Source: Xylanibacter ruminicola (GTDB lineage Bacteria > Bacteroidota > Bacteroidia > Bacteroidales > Bacteroidaceae). Taken from it: DNA of 64,000 nucleotides. The notes under the pieces were generated by a model. The model did no database searches and was not told the origin of the DNA. It saw nothing but the letters and a program-made list of their open reading frames with translations. This document shows positions 1 through 7,936 of this stretch, piece by piece. Positions within the stretch are counted from its first letter, which is position 1. Each line of letters begins with the position of its first letter. The stretch lies in contig NZ_FRBD01000005.1 of the NCBI RefSeq assembly GCF_900142525.1, positions 105,745 to 169,744 of the forward strand. Reading direction: 5' to 3'. Made by a program: the position numbers and the translations under genes.

Positions 1-1128
1 GAACGAAACGAAATAGTCGCTTGATGTATGTACCAGATCTTTATCGATACGCACATCCTCAAGTGATCCATAGAGTAATTCGGTCATAGCATCGTCGGGT
101 ATTTCGCCGATAGGCGTGTTGAGGTTGCAGTCGAATTTTGCAAGAATGGCCTCAACCTGCCAGAAAATCATCTGATTCTTGTATTTGCCAAGTGGTACGA
201 TGCCGCCTTCGCGGATGGTGAGTTTCTTGTCGGGAATCACCTTGTCGAGGTCAATCTGATTGATTACGCCTAGGCCTTTACAATGCGGACATGCACCTTG
301 AGGCGAATTGAACGAGAAGTTGTTAGGTGCCGGGTCGGAGTAGCTGATTCCTGTAGTGGGGCACATCAGTCGCTTGGAGAAGTGCTTAATCTGATTCGTA
401 TCCTGATCGAGAATCATAATCAGTCCATCGCCTTGTTTCATGGCAATAGAGATAGACTTTTTCAGACGTTCCTCATCGGGAGTATCGGGCACTTTCATGC
501 GGTCGATCACTACTTCGATGTCGTGGTTTTTGTATCGATCCACCTTCATGCCTTGAACTATCTCCTGCATCTGTCCGTCAACACGGATATGCAGATATCC
601 CTTGCGGCGCATACTCTCAAAGAGTTCGCGATAATGACCTTTACGACTACGAACTACAGGCGCCAGAATGTAAATCTTATGCCCAGCATAATCGTGGGTA
701 ATCATATCCAACACGCGCTCTTCAGTATAACGCACCATCTCCTCACCGGTGGCAAAACTATAGGCACGACCAGCGCGGGCAAAGAGCAATCGCATATAGT
801 CGTAAATCTCGGTGGTGGTTCCTACTGTAGAACGGGGATTCTTGTTGGTTGTCTTCTGCTCGATACTGATGACGGGCGAAAGACCTGTTATCTTGTCGAC
901 ATCAGGTCGCTCCATGCTGCCAAGAAAGTTGCGGGCATAAGCCGAAAACGTCTCAATATATCGGCGCTGACCTTCGGCAAAAATGGTGTCGAAAGCCAGC
1001 GACGATTTGCCGCTGCCACTTAATCCCGTTATCACGGTTAGTGAGTTGCGGGGAATCTCTACATCTATATTCTTAAGATTGTGTACGCGGGCTCCGTACA
1101 CATTTATTTTATCGTCTTCTCTCTTCAT
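1..1128 (-). CDS. uvrA: UvrA, excinuclease ABC subunit A (N-terminal part, runs off window start)
   Basis: This is the damage-recognition ATPase of nucleotide excision repair. The first 376 codons are visible; the rest lies beyond base 1. I chose the ATG at 1126-1128, which gives a protein starting MKREDDKINVYGARVHN. The Walker A motif GLSGSGKS is at residues 35-42, followed by the family's signature run of about 90 residues (QRRYIETFSAYAR, GTTTEIYDY). The FSFNSPQGACPHCKGLG segment near residue 300 is the zinc-binding region that interrupts ATPase I. The upstream half of this zinc motif reads CPTTG rather than CPxCG, which I recall as usual in this phylum. The start lies 12 bases after the stop of the T9SS-domain gene, so the two are probably co-transcribed. 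Identification is certain; only completeness is unknown. Confidence 0.97.
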   Translation of the reverse strand, partial: MKREDDKINVYGARVHNLKNIDVEIPRNSLTVITGLSGSGKSSLAFDTIFAEGQRRYIETFSAYARNFLGSMERPDVDKITGLSPVISIEQKTTNKNPRSTVGTTTEIYDYMRLLFARAGRAYSFATGEEMVRYTEERVLDMITHDYAGHKIYILAPVVRSRKGHYRELFESMRRKGYLHIRVDGQMQEIVQGMKVDRYKNHDIEVVIDRMKVPDTPDEERLKKSISIAMKQGDGLIMILDQDTNQIKHFSKRLMCPTTGISYSDPAPNNFSFNSPQGACPHCKGLGVINQIDLDKVIPDKKLTIREGGIVPLGKYKNQMIFWQVEAILAKFDCNLNTPIGEIPDDAMTELLYGSLEDVRIDKDLVHTSSDYFVSF

Positions 1129-1140
1129 TTTCTCACTATC

Positions 1141-1806
1141 TCAGTTTTCGCTCTGCGTAAATCCACGAAGCAGATTAACATCTTTACGGATATTATAAAT
1201 GATGCCATCGGCACCGCGGGCCTTTACCACTACAAAGTAGACACCTTCTTTAACGGGCTTGCCGTTGTGGGTGCCGTCCCATCCCTCGGCAGGATTGGTC
1301 CAATCGTATAGCTTCTGGCCCCATCTATTATATATGTACGCGTGGAATTCCACAATACTCTGATATTCTTTTGCTTTATAAATGTCGTTATGTCCATCTT
1401 CATTTGGCGAGAATGCGTTAGGCATCAGGAGTTTGCTCTCGCTGATGGTTACGCAGATTCTTGATGAGTCGCGCTCTTCATTGCCGAGGTTGGCATAAAG
1501 AGTAATGTATGTTTTGCCCGCCTTGGTAAAGGTGTAATCGGTATTCTCCTCGTAGCGTACCATCATGTCCTTGCTCTCGCCTTCAATTCTGAAGTGCCAT
1601 TCGTAAGTTGGATTCAAACCTTCCATATCTGTAGGGTTGGCACGGAACGATACACTGAGTGGAGCTTGACCGCCGAAATCACTTCTGGTCTCGGTTTCCA
1701 CGCCATTGTCGTCAACATATATTGCTGATATCTCGACACTCTGTGCTGAAACCGAAATCGACGTCAACATCGCAAAAACAGTTAGTATTATCTGCCAAAA
1801 TCTCAT
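1141..1806 (-). CDS. Secreted protein with PKD-like region and gliding-motility/T9SS type B C-terminal domain
   Basis: A 221-residue protein with an N-terminal signal peptide (residues 1-21, hydrophobic core then SVSA-Q). Residues about 30-122 look like a PKD/Ig-type beta fold (PLSVSF, YEWHF, YTFTKAGKTYITLYA). Residues about 128-215 are a CHU_C / gliding-motility C-terminal domain: PNAFSPNEDG at 129-138, IYNRWG at 158-163 and GWDG at 175-178. In this phylum that domain directs export through the type IX secretion system. Here it makes up almost half of a very small protein, so the cargo is just one domain. It is the first gene of a likely two-gene unit with uvrA (12-base gap). The functional target is not evident. 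Confidence 0.85.
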   Translation of the reverse strand: MRFWQIILTVFAMLTSISVSAQSVEISAIYVDDNGVETETRSDFGGQAPLSVSFRANPTDMEGLNPTYEWHFRIEGESKDMMVRYEENTDYTFTKAGKTYITLYANLGNEERDSSRICVTISESKLLMPNAFSPNEDGHNDIYKAKEYQSIVEFHAYIYNRWGQKLYDWTNPAEGWDGTHNGKPVKEGVYFVVVKARGADGIIYNIRKDVNLLRGFTQSEN

Positions 1807-1825
1807 ATTTTATTCATTTAAAGTG

Positions 1826-1833
1826 CAAAGTTA
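1826..1833 (-). promoter_or_regulatory. Putative -7 promoter element (TAACTTTG) for the T9SS-domain gene and uvrA
   Basis: Read on the minus strand the bases are TAACTTTG, matching the Bacteroidetes consensus TAnnTTTG, 19 bases before the start codon at 1806. No TTTG was found at the expected -33 distance. Confidence 0.5.
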
Positions 1834-1877
1834 CTAAATATTTCATAAAGATTCATCCCCAATTCACAATTATTTTG

Positions 1878-1885
1878 TACTTTTG
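1878..1885 (+). promoter_or_regulatory. Putative -7 promoter element (TACTTTTG) for the LysM gene
   Basis: TACTTTTG matches TAnnTTTG and ends 27 bases before the ATG at 1913. The intergenic space therefore carries divergent promoters. No clear -33 TTTG is seen. Confidence 0.55.
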
Positions 1886-1912
1886 TACGCGAAATGACTA
1901 AAATTTGAAAAT

Positions 1913-3265
1913 ATGACGCGAGTTTTAAGATATTTTTTGTTCTTTGCCGCTTTCTGGTTGTCAGTAAGTGTGGCTTTGGCCCAAGAGGCAGAACAGATAC
2001 GCGGATTACATAAAGTAAAGAAGAAGGAGACCATCTTCGGCATATCTCGTATGTACGATATTACCATCGAACAGTTGATGAAAGCCAACCCAGAGATGAG
2101 TGCTCCTGATTATGAACTGAAGAAAGGGGCTGTGTTGAGAATTCCATTCCCCACACTTCAGACGGAAGCACCTGTGGCAAAACCAACCAATGAAGAAGAT
2201 GTTGATGATGTACGCAAGCGTGCCATCAGATTGGGCGTGATGCTGCCTCTACACAATGTAAACGGTGACGGTAAACGCATGGTAGAGTACTATCGAGGCG
2301 TGCTGATGGCATGCGATAGCATTAAGAAATTAGGTATATCAGTAGATGTACATGCATGGAATGCTGCCGAAGATGGGGATATCAATAAGATTCTGAGTGA
2401 TGAAAACGCTGCTAAATGTGATTTGATTATCGGTCCACTCTACTCAAAGCAGATGGATGCTATATCAGCTTTTGTTGAGAAACATAAGATTAAACTGCTG
2501 ATTCCGTTCTCGATTAATGCACCACAACTGGCCGATAATAAGTATATTTATCAAGTGTACCAAAGTCGTACCTTCCAGGATGCTGCTACCATCGAACACT
2601 TTGTAAAGGGATTCAAGAACTATCACACAGTGATTATTGATTGCAACGATTCTACAAGTCAGAAGGGTAGCTTTACATCAGCTCTTCGCCGGCAGTTGGA
2701 TCAGGAAAATATGGAGTGCTCGATAACTAATCTGAAGTCGGGTGAGAGTGATTTTTCGAAGGCCTTCAGTCGTACTAAGCCCAATGTGGTCATTCTGAAT
2801 ACCGGTCGTTCACCCGAACTGGGTATTGCTTTCTCGAAACTTAATGGACTCAAGGTTACCAATCCTGATTTGCTGATAAACATGTTTGGTTATACTGATT
2901 GGCTGATGTACACAAGTGCCCATTTGGAGAACTATTATAAGTTTAATACTTATATTCCATCGGTGTTCTATTATAATCCGCTATCGGCATCAACCAAACG
3001 CCTGCAGCAGAAGTTCCGCTGGAATTTTCATACCGATATGATGAATAGTCTGCCAAGATTTGCAATTACCGGCTTCGACCATGCTTATTTTTTCCTTACC
3101 GGATTGCATCGCGAAGGTAAGAATTTCTTAGGTGAGAAGAGTCATCCGGAATATGTACAGGTTCCATTGCAATTTGAACGTTACGGTAATGGTGGCTTGA
3201 GATGCCGTACACAATTATTTGTTCACTATACTCCCGACAATCGGGTTGAAACCATTAAGTTCTAA
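1913..3265 (+). CDS. LysM-domain protein with periplasmic-binding-protein (PBP1-like) fold
   Basis: A 450-residue exported protein. A signal peptide covers roughly residues 1-23 (VALAQ cleavage region). A LysM peptidoglycan-binding module follows at about 32-80 (HKVKKKETIFGISRMYDI, LMKANPEM, LRIPFP). From about residue 105 to the end it resembles type 1 periplasmic binding proteins of the branched-chain amino-acid family (RLGVMLPL, YYRGVLMACDSIKKLG, DLIIGPLYSKQMDAI, GFDHAYFF). This LysM plus PBP1 architecture is common in Bacteroidota and lacks a linked ABC permease, so a role at the cell wall or as a sensor is more likely than transport; that is inference. The gene downstream starts 3 bases after the stop codon and encodes an outer-membrane barrel, so the two probably form an envelope operon. 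Confidence 0.85.
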   Translation: MTRVLRYFLFFAAFWLSVSVALAQEAEQIRGLHKVKKKETIFGISRMYDITIEQLMKANPEMSAPDYELKKGAVLRIPFPTLQTEAPVAKPTNEEDVDDVRKRAIRLGVMLPLHNVNGDGKRMVEYYRGVLMACDSIKKLGISVDVHAWNAAEDGDINKILSDENAAKCDLIIGPLYSKQMDAISAFVEKHKIKLLIPFSINAPQLADNKYIYQVYQSRTFQDAATIEHFVKGFKNYHTVIIDCNDSTSQKGSFTSALRRQLDQENMECSITNLKSGESDFSKAFSRTKPNVVILNTGRSPELGIAFSKLNGLKVTNPDLLINMFGYTDWLMYTSAHLENYYKFNTYIPSVFYYNPLSASTKRLQQKFRWNFHTDMMNSLPRFAITGFDHAYFFLTGLHREGKNFLGEKSHPEYVQVPLQFERYGNGGLRCRTQLFVHYTPDNRVETIKF

Positions 3266-3283
3266 AAAATGAGGAATGTCAGG

Positions 3284-4075
3284 ATGATGAAGCGCAAGTT
3301 TTTAGTTATTTCTTTTTTTCATTTTTTCATTGCAACGGCGGTTGCCCAGGTAGGAGAATACCGAAATGATTTGGCTATTGGCGTAAATGGTGGTTATGTG
3401 ATGAGTAATGTGGCTTTTGTTACAAAGGTTCCTCAATCTCAGTTAGGTGGTATCACTGGTGGTATCACTGCCCGCTATACTTGTGAGAAGTATTTCAGTA
3501 GTATATGTGCTGTAACCGCCGAGCTTAATTATGCACAGATAGGTTGGAACGAAAGTATATTGGACAAAAATGACCAGCCGGTTCCACTTCATACTGATCC
3601 TACACAGAATCTGGCTTATAAGCGCAAAATGACTTATGTACAGGTTCCTCTGTTGGCTAGACTGGGGTGGGGACGTGAGCGCAATGGCTTTCAGGCGTTT
3701 ATTCACCTTGGTCCACAAATCGGATTCTTTGTGAATGACAAGTCGGAGAGTAACTTTGATGTTCATCAGCCTGAGTTTAATCCTAGCAGCAGTACATATC
3801 AGTACGCCAATCTACGCTCGTCTCATGTTGTGGCTCAGGATACCATGGCAGTCGAGAATAAGTTCGACTATGGTATTGCGGTAGGCGCAGGTTTGGAGTT
3901 CAGCAATCGCCACTTTGGTCACTTTATGATAGAAGGTCGCTACTACTACGGACTAGGAAACATATACGGTAACACCAAGCGCGATTATTTCTCGCGTTCA
4001 AACTTTGGTAATATCGTTATTAAGTGTACCTATCTGTTTGATATCATCAGAACAAAGAATTCTAAAATCAAATAA
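3284..4075 (+). CDS. Outer-membrane beta-barrel protein, PorT-like family
   Basis: About 263 residues from the ATG at 3284 (an ATG at 3269 in frame is also possible and would add five residues). The N-terminus MMKRKFLVISFFHFF... ending AVAQ is a signal peptide. The rest alternates hydrophobic residues in short strands ending in aromatic residues (VGVNGGYVMSN-like start, YVQVPLLARLGWG, FDYGIAVGAGLEF, HFMIEGRYYYGLGN), the pattern of the OMP_b-brl_2 / PorT-like eight-stranded barrels of Bacteroidota. PorT itself is needed for type IX secretion in Porphyromonas. Whether this is the true PorT orthologue or one of the many paralogues cannot be decided from sequence alone. It lies directly downstream of the LysM gene, with which it is probably co-expressed. 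Confidence 0.75.
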   Translation: MMKRKFLVISFFHFFIATAVAQVGEYRNDLAIGVNGGYVMSNVAFVTKVPQSQLGGITGGITARYTCEKYFSSICAVTAELNYAQIGWNESILDKNDQPVPLHTDPTQNLAYKRKMTYVQVPLLARLGWGRERNGFQAFIHLGPQIGFFVNDKSESNFDVHQPEFNPSSSTYQYANLRSSHVVAQDTMAVENKFDYGIAVGAGLEFSNRHFGHFMIEGRYYYGLGNIYGNTKRDYFSRSNFGNIVIKCTYLFDIIRTKNSKIK

Positions 4076-4085
4076 ATAATAAATT

Positions 4086-5606
4086 ATGTTCGAAAATCAA
4101 CCCAAAGGTTTATTTGCGTTGGCTTTGGCCAACACAGGTGAGCGATTCGGTTATTACACCATGCTCGCCGTATTTGCATTGTTTTTGAGAGCTAACTATG
4201 GTCTGGATGCCGGTTGGGCAGGCGAAATCTACAGCGATTTCCTGATGCTCGTTTACTTCCTGCCTATCGTAGGTGGATGGCTGGCTGACCGTTTCGGCTT
4301 CGGTCGTATGGTTACCATTGGTATCTTGATCATGTTTGCAGGTTACCTGCTGTTATCAATCCCTCTTGGCGGCGACACATTCGCACTGGTTGTGATGCTG
4401 GCAGCTCTTGTTCTGATTGGCTTCGGTACCGGACTTTTCAAGGGCAATCTGCAGGTTATGGTGGGCGATCTGTACAACGATCCTCAGTATGCTAACAAGC
4501 GCGATGCCGGTTTCTCACTGTTCTACATGGCTATCAACATCGGTGCTCTTTTTGCTCCTACAGCAGCTGTTCGCATCATGGAGTGGTCGCAGCAGAATCT
4601 GGGAACTAGCGTTAACGACAGCTACCACTTTGCTTTCGCTATCGCTTGTGCTTCACTGATTCTTTCTATCGCCATCTACTACGCCTTCCGTAGCACATTC
4701 CGTCATGTGGAAGGTGGCAAGGGTAAGGCCGATAAGGCTCAGGCTGCAAGCAATGAGCCGGAGCTGACCAAGGAGGAGACAACCCAGCGCGTTGTGGCTC
4801 TGTGTCTCGTGTTCGCTGTAGTTATCTTCTTCTGGATGGCTTTCCACCAGAATGGTCTGTCGCTCACTTACTTTGCTGATGAGTTTACTGCTAAGTCGGC
4901 TACAGGTGCTGACACTATGCCATTTGATGTGATTAACCTCGTGATGATTATTTTCATCGTTTATGCTGGTTTCTCACTCTTCCAGAGCAAGACACCAAAG
5001 GGTAAGGGTATTTCTGCTGCTATCATCATTGTAGCGCTCGGTATTCTGGGTTATAAGTATACTCAGGCTACTGGCGAGGTTGCTATCTCTGCTCCTATCT
5101 TCCAGCAGTTCAACCCATTCTATGTAGTCGCTCTTACTCCAGTATCTATGGCTATTTTCGCTTCACTGGCATCTAAGGGTAAGGAACCAACACCTCCACG
5201 TAAGATTGCTTATGGTATGTTGGTGGCTGCTTCGGCATTCATCGTGATGATGCTGGCTTCGCAGGGGCTGATGACGCCTAACGAGCAGAAGGCTGCTGGC
5301 GATGCTGCTACATTTGTTTCGCCTTACTGGCTCATCAGCACCTACCTCATCCTGACATTCGGTGAGCTGCTGCTTAGCCCAATGGGTATCTCGTTTGTTT
5401 CAAAAGTGGCTCCTCCAAAGTTGAAGGGTTTGATGATGGGTGGATGGTTCGTATCTACCGCTATCGGTAACAAGCTCGTAGGCGTTGGTGGTTACCTCTG
5501 GGGCGATATCCCCTTGACCGTAGTTTGGGGCGTGTTCATTGCAGTATGTGTTGTAGCTGCGCTGTTCATGTTCGCAATGATGAAACGTCTGGAAAAGGTT
5601 TGCTAA
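4086..5606 (+). CDS. Proton-dependent oligopeptide (POT/PTR) family transporter
   Basis: A 506-residue inner-membrane protein with 12 or more hydrophobic segments, expected to import di- and tripeptides with protons. The family's first-helix signature is present as NTGERFGYY at residues 16-24, but the first acidic residue of the usual ExxERFxYY is Asn here. The second conserved region (FGTGLFKGNLQVMVGDLY, then RDAGFSLFYMAINIGAL) matches the PTR2 family signature. A hydrophilic loop near residues 205-230 (GGKGKADKAQAASNEPELTKEE) lies between the two six-helix halves. The next gene, an NhaC antiporter, begins at the base after this stop codon, so the two are translated from one message. Peptide import coupled to ion cycling is a plausible joint role (inference). 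Confidence 0.93.
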   Translation: MFENQPKGLFALALANTGERFGYYTMLAVFALFLRANYGLDAGWAGEIYSDFLMLVYFLPIVGGWLADRFGFGRMVTIGILIMFAGYLLLSIPLGGDTFALVVMLAALVLIGFGTGLFKGNLQVMVGDLYNDPQYANKRDAGFSLFYMAINIGALFAPTAAVRIMEWSQQNLGTSVNDSYHFAFAIACASLILSIAIYYAFRSTFRHVEGGKGKADKAQAASNEPELTKEETTQRVVALCLVFAVVIFFWMAFHQNGLSLTYFADEFTAKSATGADTMPFDVINLVMIIFIVYAGFSLFQSKTPKGKGISAAIIIVALGILGYKYTQATGEVAISAPIFQQFNPFYVVALTPVSMAIFASLASKGKEPTPPRKIAYGMLVAASAFIVMMLASQGLMTPNEQKAAGDAATFVSPYWLISTYLILTFGELLLSPMGISFVSKVAPPKLKGLMMGGWFVSTAIGNKLVGVGGYLWGDIPLTVVWGVFIAVCVVAALFMFAMMKRLEKVC

Positions 5607-7016
5607 ATGATACAGTTCATCCCATTCCTGGTACTAATAGTACTCATCACATGTTGCGTTGCCGTTTTTGGCAACGCAACTTTGGATGGTGCTAGTCAGG
5701 TATCGTTGTTAGTGGCTTCATCAGTAAGTGTCTTAGTAGGTCATTTCACTAAACGACTGGAATGGGAGAATCTGGAAAAAGAGATAACGGATAAGATAGC
5801 CAGTTGTACACCGGCTATCATTATCCTTTTGTTGATTGGAGCTATTGGCGGCACATGGATGGTGTCGGGTATTGTACCAACGATGATTTTTTATGGTATG
5901 CAGATTATCCGTCCTGAGGTATTTCTCGTTAGCAGTAGTGTGTTGTGTGCATTAGTTAGTTTGATGATTGGTTCATCGTGGACTACCGTTGCTACTATCG
6001 GTGTTGCTTTGATGGGTATCGGTAAGGCCCATGGCTTTGATGACGGCTGGATTGCTGGTTCTATCATCACTGGTGCTTATTTTGGGGATAAGTTGTCGCC
6101 CTTGAGCGATACTACTGTGCTGGCTTCGAGTGTGTCTGGAACGCCGTTGTTTACTCATATCCGCTATATGCTCTATACCACCGTGCCCACATTCTGCATC
6201 TCGCTCACTATTTTTCTGATTGCAGGTTTTACTATGAATGTTTCTGGTCATGGTAATGTGCATGAGTTTATGAAAGGTTTGCAGCATACATTCGTCATCT
6301 CGCCTTGGCTATTAATAGTGCCTGTACTGACGGGTGTGATGATTGCTCGTCGTTGGCCTTCGATGGTGGTGCTGTTTCTGGCCATTCTGTTAGCAGCTAT
6401 CGTCGGACTGTTGGTGCAGCCAACGCTGGTTCATGCTATTTCTGGTTCAGGTGATTGGGGATTGCTAGCTTCGTATAAAGGCATGATGCATGTAGTTTAT
6501 GGCAGTACACATATCGAAACTGGTGTACCAATGTTGAACGACCTGGTACAAACGAGTGGTATGGGTGGAATGATGCCTACTATCTGGCTGATCATCTGTG
6601 CCCAGACGTTTGGTGGTGCTTTGACGGCTACTGGTCAGTTGCAGGATTTGATGCGACAGGTATTGCGCTTTGCCAAGAGTACGGTTTCGTTGGTGGCATC
6701 TACCGTTGGTACATCGTTGTTCTGCAACGTAGCAACTGCCGATCAGTATCTGTCAATCATGTTGGCCAGCTCGATGTTCAAGGATGAATATATAAAGAGA
6801 GGTTACGAACCGCGTTTGTTAAGTAGAACTTGTGAGGATAGTGCTACAGTTACTTCGGTCTTGATTCCTTGGAATACCTGCGGTCTCACTCAGAGTACTG
6901 TTCTCGGTGTGGCTACGCTTACTTATCTTCCGTATTGTTTCTTCAACTTCCTCTCGCCGTTAACAAGTATTGTTGTTGCCGCTTTAGGTTGGAAAATCAA
7001 ACGTAAATGCTCTTAA
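5607..7016 (+). CDS. nhaC: Na+/H+ antiporter, NhaC family
   Basis: A 469-residue integral membrane protein with about 11-12 hydrophobic segments. Family-typical stretches include GTWMVSGIVPTMIFYG (near residue 85), SLMIGSSWTTVATIGVALMGIG (near 118) and GAYFGDKLSPLSDTTVLA (near 157), which are the conserved core of NhaC antiporters. The ATG directly follows the TAA of the peptide-transporter gene with no spacer, and the 3' end overlaps the next gene by 10 bases. The symbol reflects family membership; exact ion preference (sodium, or sodium with an organic acid such as lactate/malate as in MleN) cannot be read from the sequence. Confidence 0.92.
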   Translation: MIQFIPFLVLIVLITCCVAVFGNATLDGASQVSLLVASSVSVLVGHFTKRLEWENLEKEITDKIASCTPAIIILLLIGAIGGTWMVSGIVPTMIFYGMQIIRPEVFLVSSSVLCALVSLMIGSSWTTVATIGVALMGIGKAHGFDDGWIAGSIITGAYFGDKLSPLSDTTVLASSVSGTPLFTHIRYMLYTTVPTFCISLTIFLIAGFTMNVSGHGNVHEFMKGLQHTFVISPWLLIVPVLTGVMIARRWPSMVVLFLAILLAAIVGLLVQPTLVHAISGSGDWGLLASYKGMMHVVYGSTHIETGVPMLNDLVQTSGMGGMMPTIWLIICAQTFGGALTATGQLQDLMRQVLRFAKSTVSLVASTVGTSLFCNVATADQYLSIMLASSMFKDEYIKRGYEPRLLSRTCEDSATVTSVLIPWNTCGLTQSTVLGVATLTYLPYCFFNFLSPLTSIVVAALGWKIKRKCS

Positions 7017-7936
7017 GTCTTTTACTCTCAGGGTTCTTCACGTTCGTTGAACTCAATTGCGAGAATCTGTTTGATTATCTTCATGACGAGGGTAAGCAGG
7101 ATGTGGAGTATCTGCCAGAATCCACGCGTCATTGGACGAAGAAGCGCTATTGGCATAAACTGAATAATATTGCTCAGGAATTAATTTCATGTTCAGAAGA
7201 TGGTATTCCCGATTTGATTGCCCTCTGCGAGGTCGAAAATGATTCGGTGATGCGCGACTTGACAAAAAGGTCATTACTCCGTCATGCAGGATATGAGTAT
7301 CTGATGACGACATCGCCCGACCAGCGTGGCATCGATGTGGCTTTGCTTTATTCACCTTTCACTTTTGCACCTATCCGTAGTTATCCTATTAGGGTAGAAC
7401 CAATAAAAGGTATGCGTGCTACCCGTGATATCCTTTATGTTTGTGGTGAGACTGTTTCGGGTGATACGCTACATGTGTTTGTGGTTCATCAGCCGAGTAA
7501 GTTTGGTGGTGAGAAATATTCACGTCCTTTCCGTCGGGTGGTGGCTGATAGGGTGTGCCAATCAATAGATTCGATTTGTTCCGTTTCCCAGAATCCCAAG
7601 CTATTGATAGCTGGCGATTTTAATGATGGTGCAGATGGCTATAGTTTGCTACCATATTATCAGCATGATTTGCAGAATATTACTAAAGATGCCAAAGGAG
7701 GTTATGGCGTTAGAGGTACTTATAAATATAAAGGCGAGTGGGAGAGTATAGACCATATTCTGGCAAGTCCTATTATATATAATAAGGTGTATTCAGCTGT
7801 TATTCATTCTCCATTATTTTTATTGGAAGATGATACGCAGTATGGTGGATACCGTCCTCGAAGAACATATAATGGTATGCGCTATCAGCCAGGCTATAGC
7901 GATCATCTACCGTTAATAGTAAGATTTACTTTTTGA
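7007..7936 (+). CDS. Endonuclease/exonuclease/phosphatase (EEP) fold hydrolase
   Basis: A 309-residue protein of the DNase I-like superfamily, overlapping the antiporter gene by 10 bases. It shows the ordered EEP motifs: LNCENLFD near residues 16-23 (metal-binding Asn/Glu), ALCEVEN near 67-73, RGIDVALLY near 107, AGDFND near 200 (Asp/Asn pair), SIDHIL near 248 and SDHLP at the C-terminus (catalytic Asp-His). The first dozen residues are hydrophobic and may act as a short signal peptide or anchor. In Bacteroidota such proteins are usually annotated as endonuclease or phosphatase family; the substrate is unknown. Its stop codon region overlaps the convergent MFS gene by 11 bases. Confidence 0.85.
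   Translation: MLLSLLLSGFFTFVELNCENLFDYLHDEGKQDVEYLPESTRHWTKKRYWHKLNNIAQELISCSEDGIPDLIALCEVENDSVMRDLTKRSLLRHAGYEYLMTTSPDQRGIDVALLYSPFTFAPIRSYPIRVEPIKGMRATRDILYVCGETVSGDTLHVFVVHQPSKFGGEKYSRPFRRVVADRVCQSIDSICSVSQNPKLLIAGDFNDGADGYSLLPYYQHDLQNITKDAKGGYGVRGTYKYKGEWESIDHILASPIIYNKVYSAVIHSPLFLLEDDTQYGGYRPRRTYNGMRYQPGYSDHLPLIVRFTF

Noticed and set aside
283..1023. Long plus-strand open frame (246 codons)
   Set aside because: It lies opposite uvrA, whose UvrA motifs are unmistakable on the minus strand; a shadow frame.
3647..3662. Possible promoter-like TTGG-TAG pattern in the PorT-like gene
   Set aside because: Inside a well-supported coding region with no downstream gene start; no second promoter half.
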